Of a stretch of 64,000 nucleotides of DNA, positions 49,601 through 56,490 are shown one piece after another. The DNA is from an uncultured Lachnospiraceae bacterium. Its GTDB lineage: Bacteria > Bacillota > Clostridia > Lachnospirales > Lachnospiraceae. The first letter of the stretch is position 1; each line of letters begins with the position of its first letter. The notes beneath the pieces were generated by a model, which saw nothing but the letters and a program-made list of their open reading frames with translations, had not been told where the DNA came from and did no database searches. The DNA lies in assembly GCA_947630805.1 (NCBI GenBank), contig CANRIV010000004.1:62001-126000 (forward strand), in the 5' to 3' direction. Position numbers and translations under genes: made by a program.

Positions 49601-51136
49601 ACCAAACTTTTTAATCATAGCAGACTGCCACCAGTCGTTAGACGCAATCGGTACTTTGATATTTTCTTCATCAATATAAGTAGGCAGCTTTGCCTTTTCC
49701 AGATAAATATCGTTGCTGATATAAGAGCCCTTCTTGGTTTTAACAATCTGCTGCTGTGGAAGCTCGCTGATTTCGTAAGTGAGTTTTTCTTCTCCTTCCA
49801 CATACTGGTAAACTTCCAGCTCTTTGATAGAAAATCCACTTCCATTTGCTACTTTTGTATAGCCATTCATTCTTATGTATCTTGCACTTTTTACATAAAT
49901 CGGCAGATTCTCTACCAGTTCCGCATATCCGTTTAATCTCCGGTATACCGTTGTCCAGCTTTTTGCATTATCCGATACCTGTATATCATAAACTTTTCCG
50001 GCATCCTCACCCCATTTCAGTATGATTCTTCCGATTTCATAGGAATCTCCAAGGTCCACATAAAACCACTGCCGGTCATCCTGATAGGAGGTAAATGATG
50101 TGTCTTCATTACCGTCCACCGCATTTTCTGCCGCAACAGATTTTTTGTCTGCCTCATCATTATTGCCATCATTCATCCACCACTCGTCCCTTGTTCCGGA
50201 GCAGAAGACTTTCTTTTCCAAGGCAAGATTCTCTCCGTAGTTTTTTGGTCTTGGAGTCACTCCATTCAGACCAAAAACCTGGAATTCATACATAGAATAT
50301 CCATAATTGCTTGCTCGCTCTGTCATATAAATGCGGACATATCTTGCCTGTCCGGTAACAGCGATATCTTCCTCTCCATCATCCGAATCTACTTCCGGCT
50401 CTTGTTCCGGCAATGTGGATTCCGGTGGAAGAGTTTCACCTTCCTTCGGTACAGTAATTTCTCTCTCGCCTCTGGTAAGTTCCTTACCATTTTCCTTATC
50501 TAAAGCTATAACAATTAATTTATAGGTGCCTGGCTCAAGAACAATTTTTCCGTTGTTTATACCATGGGATTTAAATGAATATCCGTCCGGAGCGACTGCG
50601 ATTGTATCTTCATTATCAATGCACACTTTATATGTCGCATTGTCAATATTTGTCCAATTTGCAGTAACAACTTTTTTCCCATCTTCGTCTGCGACAGTAT
50701 ACTTAATTGAGATATCTTTCAGTTCTGCTGTCGTCTGTTCCTGTTCAGTACTTCCTTTCCCTTTGATAAAGACATCTTTCCAGTCTTCCTCATCATCGGA
50801 AAACTGAATTGTGTAGGATTTTGCATATGCTGCCTCCCACTTAATATGTATCCCCGTAATGTCTGTCTTTTTACCCAAATCTACATACAGCCATTGGGGT
50901 TTGTCTCCATGCTCACTTTCCCATCTCGTGCTATTCTTTCCATCCACTGCATTATCGGCAGTATTATTTCCATTGTCCGAGCTGGAATATACTGCTCTTC
51001 CTTCAGATATACAGTATGGAGTGTCATCTCCGTCTGCAACTGCCAGAACATCTGTCAGGGTAATCTGAGGACAGATAGAAAATGTCATAATAAATACCAA
51101 TATTAAGGATATGATTTTTTTTCTTTTTCCTTTCAT
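43610..51136 (-). CDS. Secreted multidomain GH81 endo-beta-1,3-glucanase
   Basis: A 2508-residue exported enzyme predicted to cut beta-1,3-glucan (yeast, fungal or plant callose). Signal peptide about 1-33. Domains in order: F5/8-type carbohydrate-binding module (about 45-140 with a linker and its continuation at 260-290); a second F5/8 module (300-445); GH81 catalytic region (about 455-1180) with NWGICDHHFTYG at 904-915 and NQESASE at 982-988; chitobiase-like C-terminal domains (1260-1347 and 1485-1562) flanking a third F5/8 module (1355-1480); two Ig-like group 2 domains (1563-1720); two more F5/8 modules (about 1730-1900 and 1995-2150) with a fibronectin-like domain between; two related C-terminal repeats (about 2160-2508). 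No sortase signal or S-layer domain is visible, so anchoring is unclear. GH16 lies just upstream but has its own terminator. Confidence 0.92.
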   Translation of the reverse strand: MKGKRKKIISLILVFIMTFSICPQITLTDVLAVADGDDTPYCISEGRAVYSSSDNGNNTADNAVDGKNSTRWESEHGDKPQWLYVDLGKKTDITGIHIKWEAAYAKSYTIQFSDDEEDWKDVFIKGKGSTEQEQTTAELKDISIKYTVADEDGKKVVTANWTNIDNATYKVCIDNEDTIAVAPDGYSFKSHGINNGKIVLEPGTYKLIVIALDKENGKELTRGEREITVPKEGETLPPESTLPEQEPEVDSDDGEEDIAVTGQARYVRIYMTERASNYGYSMYEFQVFGLNGVTPRPKNYGENLALEKKVFCSGTRDEWWMNDGNNDEADKKSVAAENAVDGNEDTSFTSYQDDRQWFYVDLGDSYEIGRIILKWGEDAGKVYDIQVSDNAKSWTTVYRRLNGYAELVENLPIYVKSARYIRMNGYTKVANGSGFSIKELEVYQYVEGEEKLTYEISELPQQQIVKTKKGSYISNDIYLEKAKLPTYIDEENIKVPIASNDWWQSAMIKKFGNTMNTLPFKTGYSKKGLSILTTTEGWLPPQSETSVNMSIVTENTPDLYILPENLDTATAYDRVHDYSDYTVDLQLCDGNGVVMTSTHVKGSPYIYCDLNREAVYLSAQNLTAYFDDSGKEILAAGETITTDHIGVHVTDNNNKEGTKTADSYYCINFPEGTKIKNNGGKLKITFAGADKYMSVGTMLNKEELKKFYEHGYAFVTEAKVTYAYNDAMSEIVSNYEVKTETKRSGFSDTTMQLMLPHQWKNSEQNSETASVYTSVRGDLHGIWKNSFQTKDTFEGLLPIFAMPKSDAFDQDKVKDYLSTLESATAHINPAADAYWEGKNLHPLGMGVLMADQLGETELRDIFLKRLKERLVDWFTYDGEDDVSYFVYDKHWGTMYYGASEFGANWGICDHHFTYGYFVFGAVVLAAYDNEFYEDYKDIIEILIRDYANPSDTDQEYCRFRAYDLYEGHSWAGGYADNDNGNNQESASESLFSWVSMYLWSVLTGNNTYRDAAIFGFKNEMEAIEQYWFDYDKDNWIEDWPYNVVAQVYGGENFYGTFFGGQPLYCYGIQWLPISEYLTYYGMNQERAAEIYAGLEKDTEDAKAKAAIVARNEGKNEEEIQEMLDTYASPDNGWQHITWPFLSQTDPDRAMEKFLANDTKVQNTDQANTYWFIQSMKELGVKSSEIIATGNSSATVYYNKETDTYTAIVWNPTAEKSTVTFKKADGSEVGTADIGAKSLVSFDVDIDKGFELSQVSAPTIKATSLADGVVTENVSGTKTFEDTQIVELACAEDDAVIYYTTDGTTPTTSSDIYQDKILVSSNTTVKAIAVKEGYIDSAYASATLIIDGDKIESSDNLALEKEAKASTQNGGNTVDKAVDGNLATRWESSSTDDEYYQVDLGSVQAVNTVKITWEAAYAAKYEIQVSTDGQEWKKVALESGKQGEVTTVFAATKARYVRMQGISRATDYGYSIYEFEVYGALQAKAPAISPVSGVYETEQTVTMSTVVKGAEIKYTLDGSDPTEDSDSYINPIHISKSAIVKAVTYRKGMVLSDVSEASIIIAGTIALNKSSATIAYGRTLQLSAITNETVSWESDMPNVAFVDNNGLVTGKEEGIAVITAKLSNGEEATCQVTVTPPVHIDSIEISPSTLTMKNKTSETLQVIIHPADTTDDTTVQWSTDAEDIVMVNENGTLTAKSEGVAHISAQVGTFTAECEVTVGPAATIEEMVSNENYNVSLKKHVIISSMYEKEGSQDENTLVNGDLNDQYVSTDWDNSRDSEYIIIDLGTHYATETLDLIALKFKSDASTFCNDFEIQYSANELEYVTVAEDIQVNYEDTQEGLVKIPIGNVSDKIANTRYVKINMKGHKQWGYQIQEAAVLSTEQNAEPIEVQQCDAPKDLIVSSDDLCEITYTIVAGENQEDYVYMVYLDGVLVGNSVKAGKYTLKEIPKGIHELSVVSHYEDKTSEIITKTVAVDDGSMRDFVDTERNLARHGKVVVEDIDQTHNEGSLDPDTIVDGDLNGSVVETVWGEQNATITIDLLHSYRKEQILRVLVAFKSDNTYAKHYTIQFSSDGTKYENVAVVENDKYSDLFETDVDTSSYSQDTVRYVKILLEDGSYNWGYQIHEIAVISGEDYSPVDDNINVNGNVKIEGFQISTTFEGSKVVGSVEPEIDGQQVKSWGLIYGIMKVGEQIYDVKDSDMYNGSESSFVSVQEATEQGRIYSVMGESQTAIYYAQTMKFGANNKMAFSAEYKVRAYAQLEDGSYVYSNVEEYSIFQIASLLYDKQLMNTYDGHQYLYNKILKVVDENYEEIDYQWSNTVVNPKEVSTTTDLKISGYQMTANFGNTEGSMGFRVIYQAEKEVENQTPEEIGLIYGLVYGDNPITKEDLVYGSENPFVQSYKATEVGKLNVIMGDSQTADYYVRTMGLGEKPTVQAYTSQYYVRVYAKLSDGGIVYSDVTSYTVFDVADYLYQNQLVNRKGAWDLFYTNILSYVDKDYAEGNFDWSGTVVK

Positions 51137-51202
51137 GTTTCCTCCTTTTTTAATATTCGTATTTTTTAATAGCTAAACCCTTCCCTGTATGGTAGTAGAA
51201 CA

Positions 51203-51222
51203 AAGTGTCGCTTGCGACACTT
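51203..51222. repeat. Perfect 9-bp palindrome upstream of the GH81 gene
   Basis: AAGTGTCGC-TT-GCGACACTT, about 70 bp before the GH81 start. It is followed on its right by a further inverted pair GAGGCGC (51228-51234) and GCGCCTC (51261-51267). It could be an operator or part of a repeat element. Confidence 0.7.
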
Positions 51223-51254
51223 CACGCGAGGCGCAGATTCGTAAGAATAACTAC

Positions 51255-51310
51255 TTTTCCGCGCCTCTACGATCCTTGCGGAGCATTTTTATTTTATAGG
51301 AATGCAAAGC
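51255..51310. repeat. Dispersed intergenic repeat, copy 1
   Basis: About 55 bp resembling the copy at 62988-63042 in the same orientation. It contains an identical 18-bp core (CTTGCGGAGCATTTTTAT at 51275-51292) and similar flanks. It lies between the GH16 terminator and the GH81 gene; no coding potential. Confidence 0.7.
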
Positions 51311-51346
51311 ACCCTTTTGACACCCTAATCCTATCAAATAAAAAAA

Positions 51347-51390
51347 GTACTGCCATAACAATAATTATAACATTATTGTTATGGCAGTAC
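51347..51390 (-). terminator. Terminator after the GH16 gene
   Basis: A perfect 18-bp stem (GTACTGCCATAACAATAA / its complement) with an 8-nt loop and a TTTTTTT tail on the minus strand, 45 bp past the GH16 stop. It makes GH16 and GH81 separate transcripts unless read through. Confidence 0.95.
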
Positions 51391-51434
51391 CATATATTTT
51401 TATAAAATTTAACTAAATTTAAAATTTGATTGAA

Positions 51435-54092
51435 CTATTTTTTTATTTTTACCCGTTTTGCTTTCGACCATTTTTTAGCGCCAACAGCACGTGCGCGGAC
51501 ATACAGTTTCTTCTTATTTTTCAGTCTCCTGTTTTTGATAGTGACTGTGGTCTTCTTTACCGTTTTCTTTAGCAGAATTTTTTTAAATTTTTTTGTTCCC
51601 GAAACTTGTATGTTATATTTCTTTGCGCCTTTTATTTTCTTTATTGTAATCTTAATCTTTGCAGTATTTTTTCTCTTAACGGCATTTTTTACTTTTGTTT
51701 TTTTCAGAGTTGCTTTAGATGTATCATCTGTTTTTGGCGACTGTGTCGTATGGTTTGTATTATTTCCCTGCGTCGTAGCGTTTCCAAGATCCGATGGATT
51801 CTTCGTTTCTCCTTCCGGTGTGATTGTTGTACCACTGGATGGAACTGTCGTCTCATCTTCGGATTGACCCGGAGTACTTCCGGCGCCCAGCTTGTAATCT
51901 CCATATAAATTGTCATCGACACCGTTTGTCGTGACTCCTTTGTTATGATCCGGCTTTTCATCCGCAGATGAATTTACCATCTTCTGATATACACGAACAT
52001 AGTCTACCAACATTGTTCCCGAAGTAAAGCTGCTGTCGGGAACATATCCGCTATCAAATGTTCCGCCCGCCGCCAGATTTAAAATCAGATAAAATCTCTG
52101 ATCAAATGGAGCATAAGCATTGCCCCGGTCTGACCCGGAATACCAGTCTGCATAACTGCATTTAAAGTAGCATTTCCCATCACAATAAATTTTGATATTT
52201 TCTGCTTCCCACACAACGCTGTAAACATGCCAGTCATCAATTCCAGTCTTTTTATTTCCATCCTGCACCATATTTAACACATCGGAAGTGTTGATATTAT
52301 TTGGCCACTGTGCGCCATAGTGCAATGTGCCAAATACCATATCCGGCGTCCGACCGCGGCCCTCAAATACATCTATCTCACCGGATAACGGCCATGAGCC
52401 ATATCTTTCATCATTGGAAAGCATCCACATTGCAGGCCATACGCCTGTCCCGGTCGGCATCTTGGCTCTAAAATCCACACGTCCGTATTTCACGGAAAAC
52501 TTATTCTGCGTCGTGATTTTACCGGAAGAAAACTGTGCAGTGGCTTTCTTTGTTAAATCATTTTTTTGTGTAAATTCCTTCGCCTGTCTCTTCATTAAGA
52601 TATTTAAATTTCCGTCCTTTACCGAAACATTATCTCTCGTATAATATTCCAATTCCTGATTGCCCCATCCGGCAGTATTGATATCATTTTCATCCAACAG
52701 ATATCCCTCCTGATATCCCCATTTTGTAGTATCAAGAGAATCTCCCGAAAATTCATCATTCCATATCATCTTCCATCCAGAAGGTACAAAGGCATTGGAA
52801 CTGTCTTCTATCTGAATATCCGCCATATCTTCCGGGATTACCGGCTGATAAGATGGATTTCCTGTGATATTATAAATCACATAATTACTGCTCATATCTC
52901 CGCCTTTTTGGCCATTAATCGGGTAACTCATCCGAATTTCCGTATTTTTCTTTACCGGCTGAAACCACAGGCCAAATACTGTATCTGAAAAATATCCCCA
53001 TTGCTGACTCTGAGAATAAGCATTATATCCATTGCCTTCATACACCCATCCGCTGGCAGCTACATCTGTCAGTGAAATCCACGCTCCGTTTACTTTTACT
53101 TCGTATTTAAATAAGTCCAAGTCTTTTTTCATTGCCGCTGTTCCACCAATTTTCGGTAGTGGAATTCCTACTGCTGCTGTATCCGAAGCGGCATTGTATG
53201 AAGTGCCCTCATAAGGCGTCAGGGTATAGTTTGTTCTTACAGGCTCTACATAGGACACCTTTACATCCTGATAGATACTGCTGTTGCTCTTTTTTTGAAA
53301 CCGGAGCGTAAACGACCAGTTAATATTTTGAAACCAATATCCGCCATCTCCATCTGTGTAATAACCAAAATTCTGGTCCCAGAGAAAACCGGAATCTGCA
53401 TTCCCCAGCAGTTTTACAAATCCTTTCCCATCACCGTTATCTACATAAATCGTAATATCGTCCTCTACCTGTTCATACTTAATGCTCTTATCTCCATTAA
53501 ACGTCCACTGTCCCCAATGTGTAGCCGATTTTCCTGTAGCATCCGCCGTGATATTTGCTTCTGTCGTGGAAATACTTGTCAGCTCCAGTTTCGGAAGTTT
53601 ATTTAAAGTAAGCGTGTACTCTAAATCTACATTGTTTGTTTTCCCATGAAAGCGTAAATGGGTGGTCTCTTTTAATTTCATCCAGCATACCCATCCGTCT
53701 GCTGTAGAAGACCACTGCTGATGCTCCCATGCCCAGGTTTTATTCCATTCAAAATAACTTACCTTTTCAATCTCTTTCCACTCTCCATTCGTTCCCTGTT
53801 CCTGTTTTACGTAGAGCTGTAAATCATTCTCTACATCAGAAATGGAAAGTTCCTGACTGGTTTTTCCATTAAATTTTGGCATAACAAATCCATAACTCAC
53901 TTCACCTACACCGGATTTTGTAATGACGGGTCCGTTTGCAGAGTCATAATACGTCATAGATGTAATTGCTGTAGCGGCTGCTTCCACTTGAGTCATTCCG
54001 GTCATGGCAAGCCATCCATCTGCCTGTATTCCGCCAAACATAATAGTAATCGCCACAGCGACAGCCAGAATTTTTGAAAATATTTTTTTCAT
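51435..54092 (-). CDS. Secreted GH16 beta-1,3-glucanase (laminarinase-like)
   Basis: An 885-residue exported enzyme. Signal peptide about 1-39. Three related beta-rich modules fill about 40-415 (each with tryptophan-rich ends such as WVCWMKL, YWFQNINW, LWFQPV) and may bind glucan. The GH16 catalytic domain is about 435-705: it starts WKMIWNDEFSG and has the active-site motif GEIDVFE with E572 as nucleophile and E577 as acid/base. A threonine/serine/asparagine-rich linker (about 708-795) leads to a very lysine-rich C-terminal fibronectin-like domain (796-885), which could bind anionic cell-wall polymers. Promoter and palindrome lie upstream. It likely acts with the adjacent GH81 enzyme. Confidence 0.94.
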   Translation of the reverse strand: MKKIFSKILAVAVAITIMFGGIQADGWLAMTGMTQVEAAATAITSMTYYDSANGPVITKSGVGEVSYGFVMPKFNGKTSQELSISDVENDLQLYVKQEQGTNGEWKEIEKVSYFEWNKTWAWEHQQWSSTADGWVCWMKLKETTHLRFHGKTNNVDLEYTLTLNKLPKLELTSISTTEANITADATGKSATHWGQWTFNGDKSIKYEQVEDDITIYVDNGDGKGFVKLLGNADSGFLWDQNFGYYTDGDGGYWFQNINWSFTLRFQKKSNSSIYQDVKVSYVEPVRTNYTLTPYEGTSYNAASDTAAVGIPLPKIGGTAAMKKDLDLFKYEVKVNGAWISLTDVAASGWVYEGNGYNAYSQSQQWGYFSDTVFGLWFQPVKKNTEIRMSYPINGQKGGDMSSNYVIYNITGNPSYQPVIPEDMADIQIEDSSNAFVPSGWKMIWNDEFSGDSLDTTKWGYQEGYLLDENDINTAGWGNQELEYYTRDNVSVKDGNLNILMKRQAKEFTQKNDLTKKATAQFSSGKITTQNKFSVKYGRVDFRAKMPTGTGVWPAMWMLSNDERYGSWPLSGEIDVFEGRGRTPDMVFGTLHYGAQWPNNINTSDVLNMVQDGNKKTGIDDWHVYSVVWEAENIKIYCDGKCYFKCSYADWYSGSDRGNAYAPFDQRFYLILNLAAGGTFDSGYVPDSSFTSGTMLVDYVRVYQKMVNSSADEKPDHNKGVTTNGVDDNLYGDYKLGAGSTPGQSEDETTVPSSGTTITPEGETKNPSDLGNATTQGNNTNHTTQSPKTDDTSKATLKKTKVKNAVKRKNTAKIKITIKKIKGAKKYNIQVSGTKKFKKILLKKTVKKTTVTIKNRRLKNKKKLYVRARAVGAKKWSKAKRVKIKK

Positions 54093-54133
54093 CCTTTTAT
54101 CCTTTCTTTTCAGTATGAATATGTATTAATTGA

Positions 54134-54152
54134 GGAGGGTATATTACCCTCC
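54134..54152. promoter_or_regulatory. Palindrome in the GH16 leader
   Basis: GGAGGGTA-TAT-TACCCTCC, perfect 8-bp arms, about 15-30 nt after the predicted transcript start and 40 nt before the GH16 ATG. No T-run follows on the minus strand, so an operator or RNA hairpin is more likely than a terminator for pfkA. Confidence 0.6.
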
Positions 54153-54170
54153 CCTGCTATCTTTTATATC

Positions 54171-54199
54171 ATTATACAATTATCATTTTTTTAATACAA
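54171..54199 (-). promoter_or_regulatory. Promoter of the GH16 gene
   Basis: -35 TTGTAT, 17-bp spacer and perfect -10 TATAAT on the minus strand, about 80 bp before the start codon. Confidence 0.75.
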
Positions 54200-54270
54200 T
54201 ATGTTCTTTTTTTGTTTGGTTTCTTTTTTATAGATAATTTTCCTCTGGCTGCTTCAAAAAACGTCTCTGC

Positions 54271-55245
54271 TTATTCAGACAGTCGTAAACTCAATTCATA
54301 TTGAAAAGAATCAAGATTATTGTTTTCAATCCGGATTGCATTTGAGATATCATAATCCACCAGCAAATCATCTTTAATCGCTACGATTCTATTTTTCTTT
54401 TTATTGTTCAAAATCTCTATCGCATAAGCCCCCATCAGTGAGCCGTACATCCTATCCTTTGCCGTAGGCTGTCCGCCTCTTTGAATGTAGCCCAACACAG
54501 ACACTCTCGACTCAATCCCCAGTTTTTCCCGAATCATCTCTGCCAGCTGCGGTGCATCTGCAACCCCTTCTGCCACTACCACCAGATAACTATCTCTTCC
54601 TTCCGCATGATGCTGCTTGATTGCTTGTATTATACTGTCGTAATCGCCATCCCATTTCTCCGGCAGAATAATAGCATCAGCGGAAGTAGCCATACCGGCC
54701 CACAAGGCAATATAGCCCCGTTTTCTTCCCATAACTTCCACAACACTGCACCTTCCATGAGAAACCGAAGAATCCCGAATTTTATCAATCGCCTCCGTCG
54801 CAGTATTGGCCGCCGTATCAAAACCCAGCGTGTACTCTGTGCATGATACATCTCTGTCAATCGTTCCCGGAATACAAATAACATTGATTCCTTCTTCCGC
54901 AAAGTCTATCGCGCCTCTCAGCGTGCCGTCACCACCAATTACTACCAACGCATCAATATTATTATTTTTCAAATTTTCTGCTGCTTTTTCTCGATATTTT
55001 TTCTTAAGAAATCTTTCACTTCTACTGGTATAAAGAATCGTTCCGCCCTGATTATTAATATTTCTGACGGTTGCTATATCGAGGGAAACACTCTCCCAGT
55101 CAATTAGTCCCTCATATCCTCTTAGGATTCCCGTTACTGCAATGTTAAAGTGAGATGCACTATAGACAATGGCACGAATGGCTGAATTCATGCCCGGTGC
55201 ATCTCCTCCACTTGTCAAAACCGCTATTTTTTTAATCAAATCCAT
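54271..55245 (-). CDS. pfkA: 6-phosphofructokinase paralogue
   Basis: A 324-residue PfkA-type kinase expected to phosphorylate fructose 6-phosphate. SGGDAPGMN at 12-20 and GGDGT at 104-108 match; the glycine in GGDG rather than GGDD favours ATP over pyrophosphate. The catalytic loop reads PGTIDRD at 126-132: D130 and D132 are kept, but the usual asparagine between them is arginine. The allosteric-site and substrate arginines (SVSHGR, MGRKRG) look normal. This odd loop suggests a second, specialised copy. It stands between the GH16 gene and the glycan cluster with no obvious partner. Confidence 0.9.
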   Translation of the reverse strand: MDLIKKIAVLTSGGDAPGMNSAIRAIVYSASHFNIAVTGILRGYEGLIDWESVSLDIATVRNINNQGGTILYTSRSERFLKKKYREKAAENLKNNNIDALVVIGGDGTLRGAIDFAEEGINVICIPGTIDRDVSCTEYTLGFDTAANTATEAIDKIRDSSVSHGRCSVVEVMGRKRGYIALWAGMATSADAIILPEKWDGDYDSIIQAIKQHHAEGRDSYLVVVAEGVADAPQLAEMIREKLGIESRVSVLGYIQRGGQPTAKDRMYGSLMGAYAIEILNNKKKNRIVAIKDDLLVDYDISNAIRIENNNLDSFQYELSLRLSE

Positions 55246-55680
55246 GTCTGCTCCTTATTTCTTTTCTTATTGGAATTTTATATCTTTTCAATCGGTCTGT
55301 TCACAGCTGTATTTTCTTTTTCTCCTGCCACTTTTTTCATAGTACGGCAGGGAAATGGAAATGTCAATTATCTCTTTTGTCCTCTGTACTTTAACAATAT
55401 TTTTCTATATCCGTTCGCTTTTTCAGAAAAAATATAGAGAAAAAGTGCACCCGCTAAAATATTTTTTTTGAACTGCAATTCTTGATTCTATCAATCATAC
55501 AAAACAAAATCCTCTATCCCATAAAAGGGTTAGAGGATTTTAAAATCAGATTTTCTATTTTAAAATTATTTTCATCATATGCTTTTTTCCAGAAATTTTT
55601 CATTTCCAAATTTTTCCATACCGGCTGCCCCACAGTTAAATAAGTTGTCCTATCTCTTCTCTCCTCACAATCCCTGTTTG
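55246..55680. other. Gene-free spacer upstream of pfkA
   Basis: A 435-bp AT-rich gap. Apart from the terminator at 55506-55541 and a weak CTATAT/ATATAG hairpin near 55403-55437, I see no gene, repeat or clear promoter. A TATAAA-like box about 30 bp before pfkA lacks a convincing -35. Confidence 0.6.
55506..55541 (-). terminator. Terminator after the glycan cluster
   Basis: Arms AAAATCCTCTA / TAGAGGATTTT with an inner CCC/GGG extension, followed on the minus strand by GTTTTG. It lies 140 bp past the sugar-isomerase stop. Confidence 0.8.
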
Positions 55681-56469
55681 TCATCTAAACAGTTCTGCCA
55701 CATACTCCATCGTTTTGTCAATGTCGTTTATCATTTCCTGTTTTTGCATTTCGACAGATATGTAACCATCGTATTGCTCTTCCTCTAAAATCTGTTTCAA
55801 ATCTTTGTGAAGTTTTCTTTTTTCTATTATCTTCAGTCCCGGCTCACTTATATGTACGTGATTGATATATTTTACAAGACCACGTAAAGATTCAGGCGAT
55901 TCCTTATTTTCTATCATAGTACCAACATCAAGATTTAACAGAAATCCCGGAGAATTTACCTGTTGTATCAATTCTATTGCTGAAAGCGTATCATTAATAA
56001 AATTGGTATGATAAATAGTAGGATTGGCCTCCATGCCGATTATTGTGCCTTTCTTAAAAGCATAATCTCCCAGTTCCCTGAAAAATCCAACTGCAATCTC
56101 CTCATCCGCATCCTCCGGCATATTTCTATTATGAGGACATCCAAATACCAGATTCCTGCACTGAACTGCAGAAGCAAAATCTATTGCTTTTTTGGTATAA
56201 TCAATTAAGTTCTTCCTCTCCTGTTCGTTTGCAAATATATTTTCCGTCCTTCCAAACCAGATAGACTGCATAGAAGAAACCATAAACCCATATGTTTTCT
56301 TTAATATGTTTCCCCAGCTTTCTGCCTCCGATAAATGTTCATAAGGAGACTCCTGAAATATTCTTGTAGGCGCAATTTCTAATCCTGTAAAACCATACTT
56401 TTGCATCCGCTTGTATATGTCAGAATCTTTTGTTTCATTCCATGCTATATTTGAAATAGAAAGTCTCAA
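55681..56469 (-). CDS. Sugar phosphate isomerase/epimerase-like TIM barrel
   Basis: A 262-residue protein of the xylose-isomerase-like/AP-endonuclease-2 TIM-barrel family. Landmarks are MRLSISNIAW, GLEIAPTRIF, GMEANPTIYHTNF, NLDVGTM and HVHISEPGL, where E, D, H and E would bind a divalent metal. It may isomerise or epimerise the sugar made by this cluster. It is the last of six minus-strand genes, 21 bp after the membrane glycosyltransferase. Exact reaction unknown. Confidence 0.85.
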   Translation of the reverse strand: MRLSISNIAWNETKDSDIYKRMQKYGFTGLEIAPTRIFQESPYEHLSEAESWGNILKKTYGFMVSSMQSIWFGRTENIFANEQERKNLIDYTKKAIDFASAVQCRNLVFGCPHNRNMPEDADEEIAVGFFRELGDYAFKKGTIIGMEANPTIYHTNFINDTLSAIELIQQVNSPGFLLNLDVGTMIENKESPESLRGLVKYINHVHISEPGLKIIEKRKLHKDLKQILEEEQYDGYISVEMQKQEMINDIDKTMEYVAELFR

Positions 56470-56490
56470 GGTCCTTATCTCCTTCTCTGA

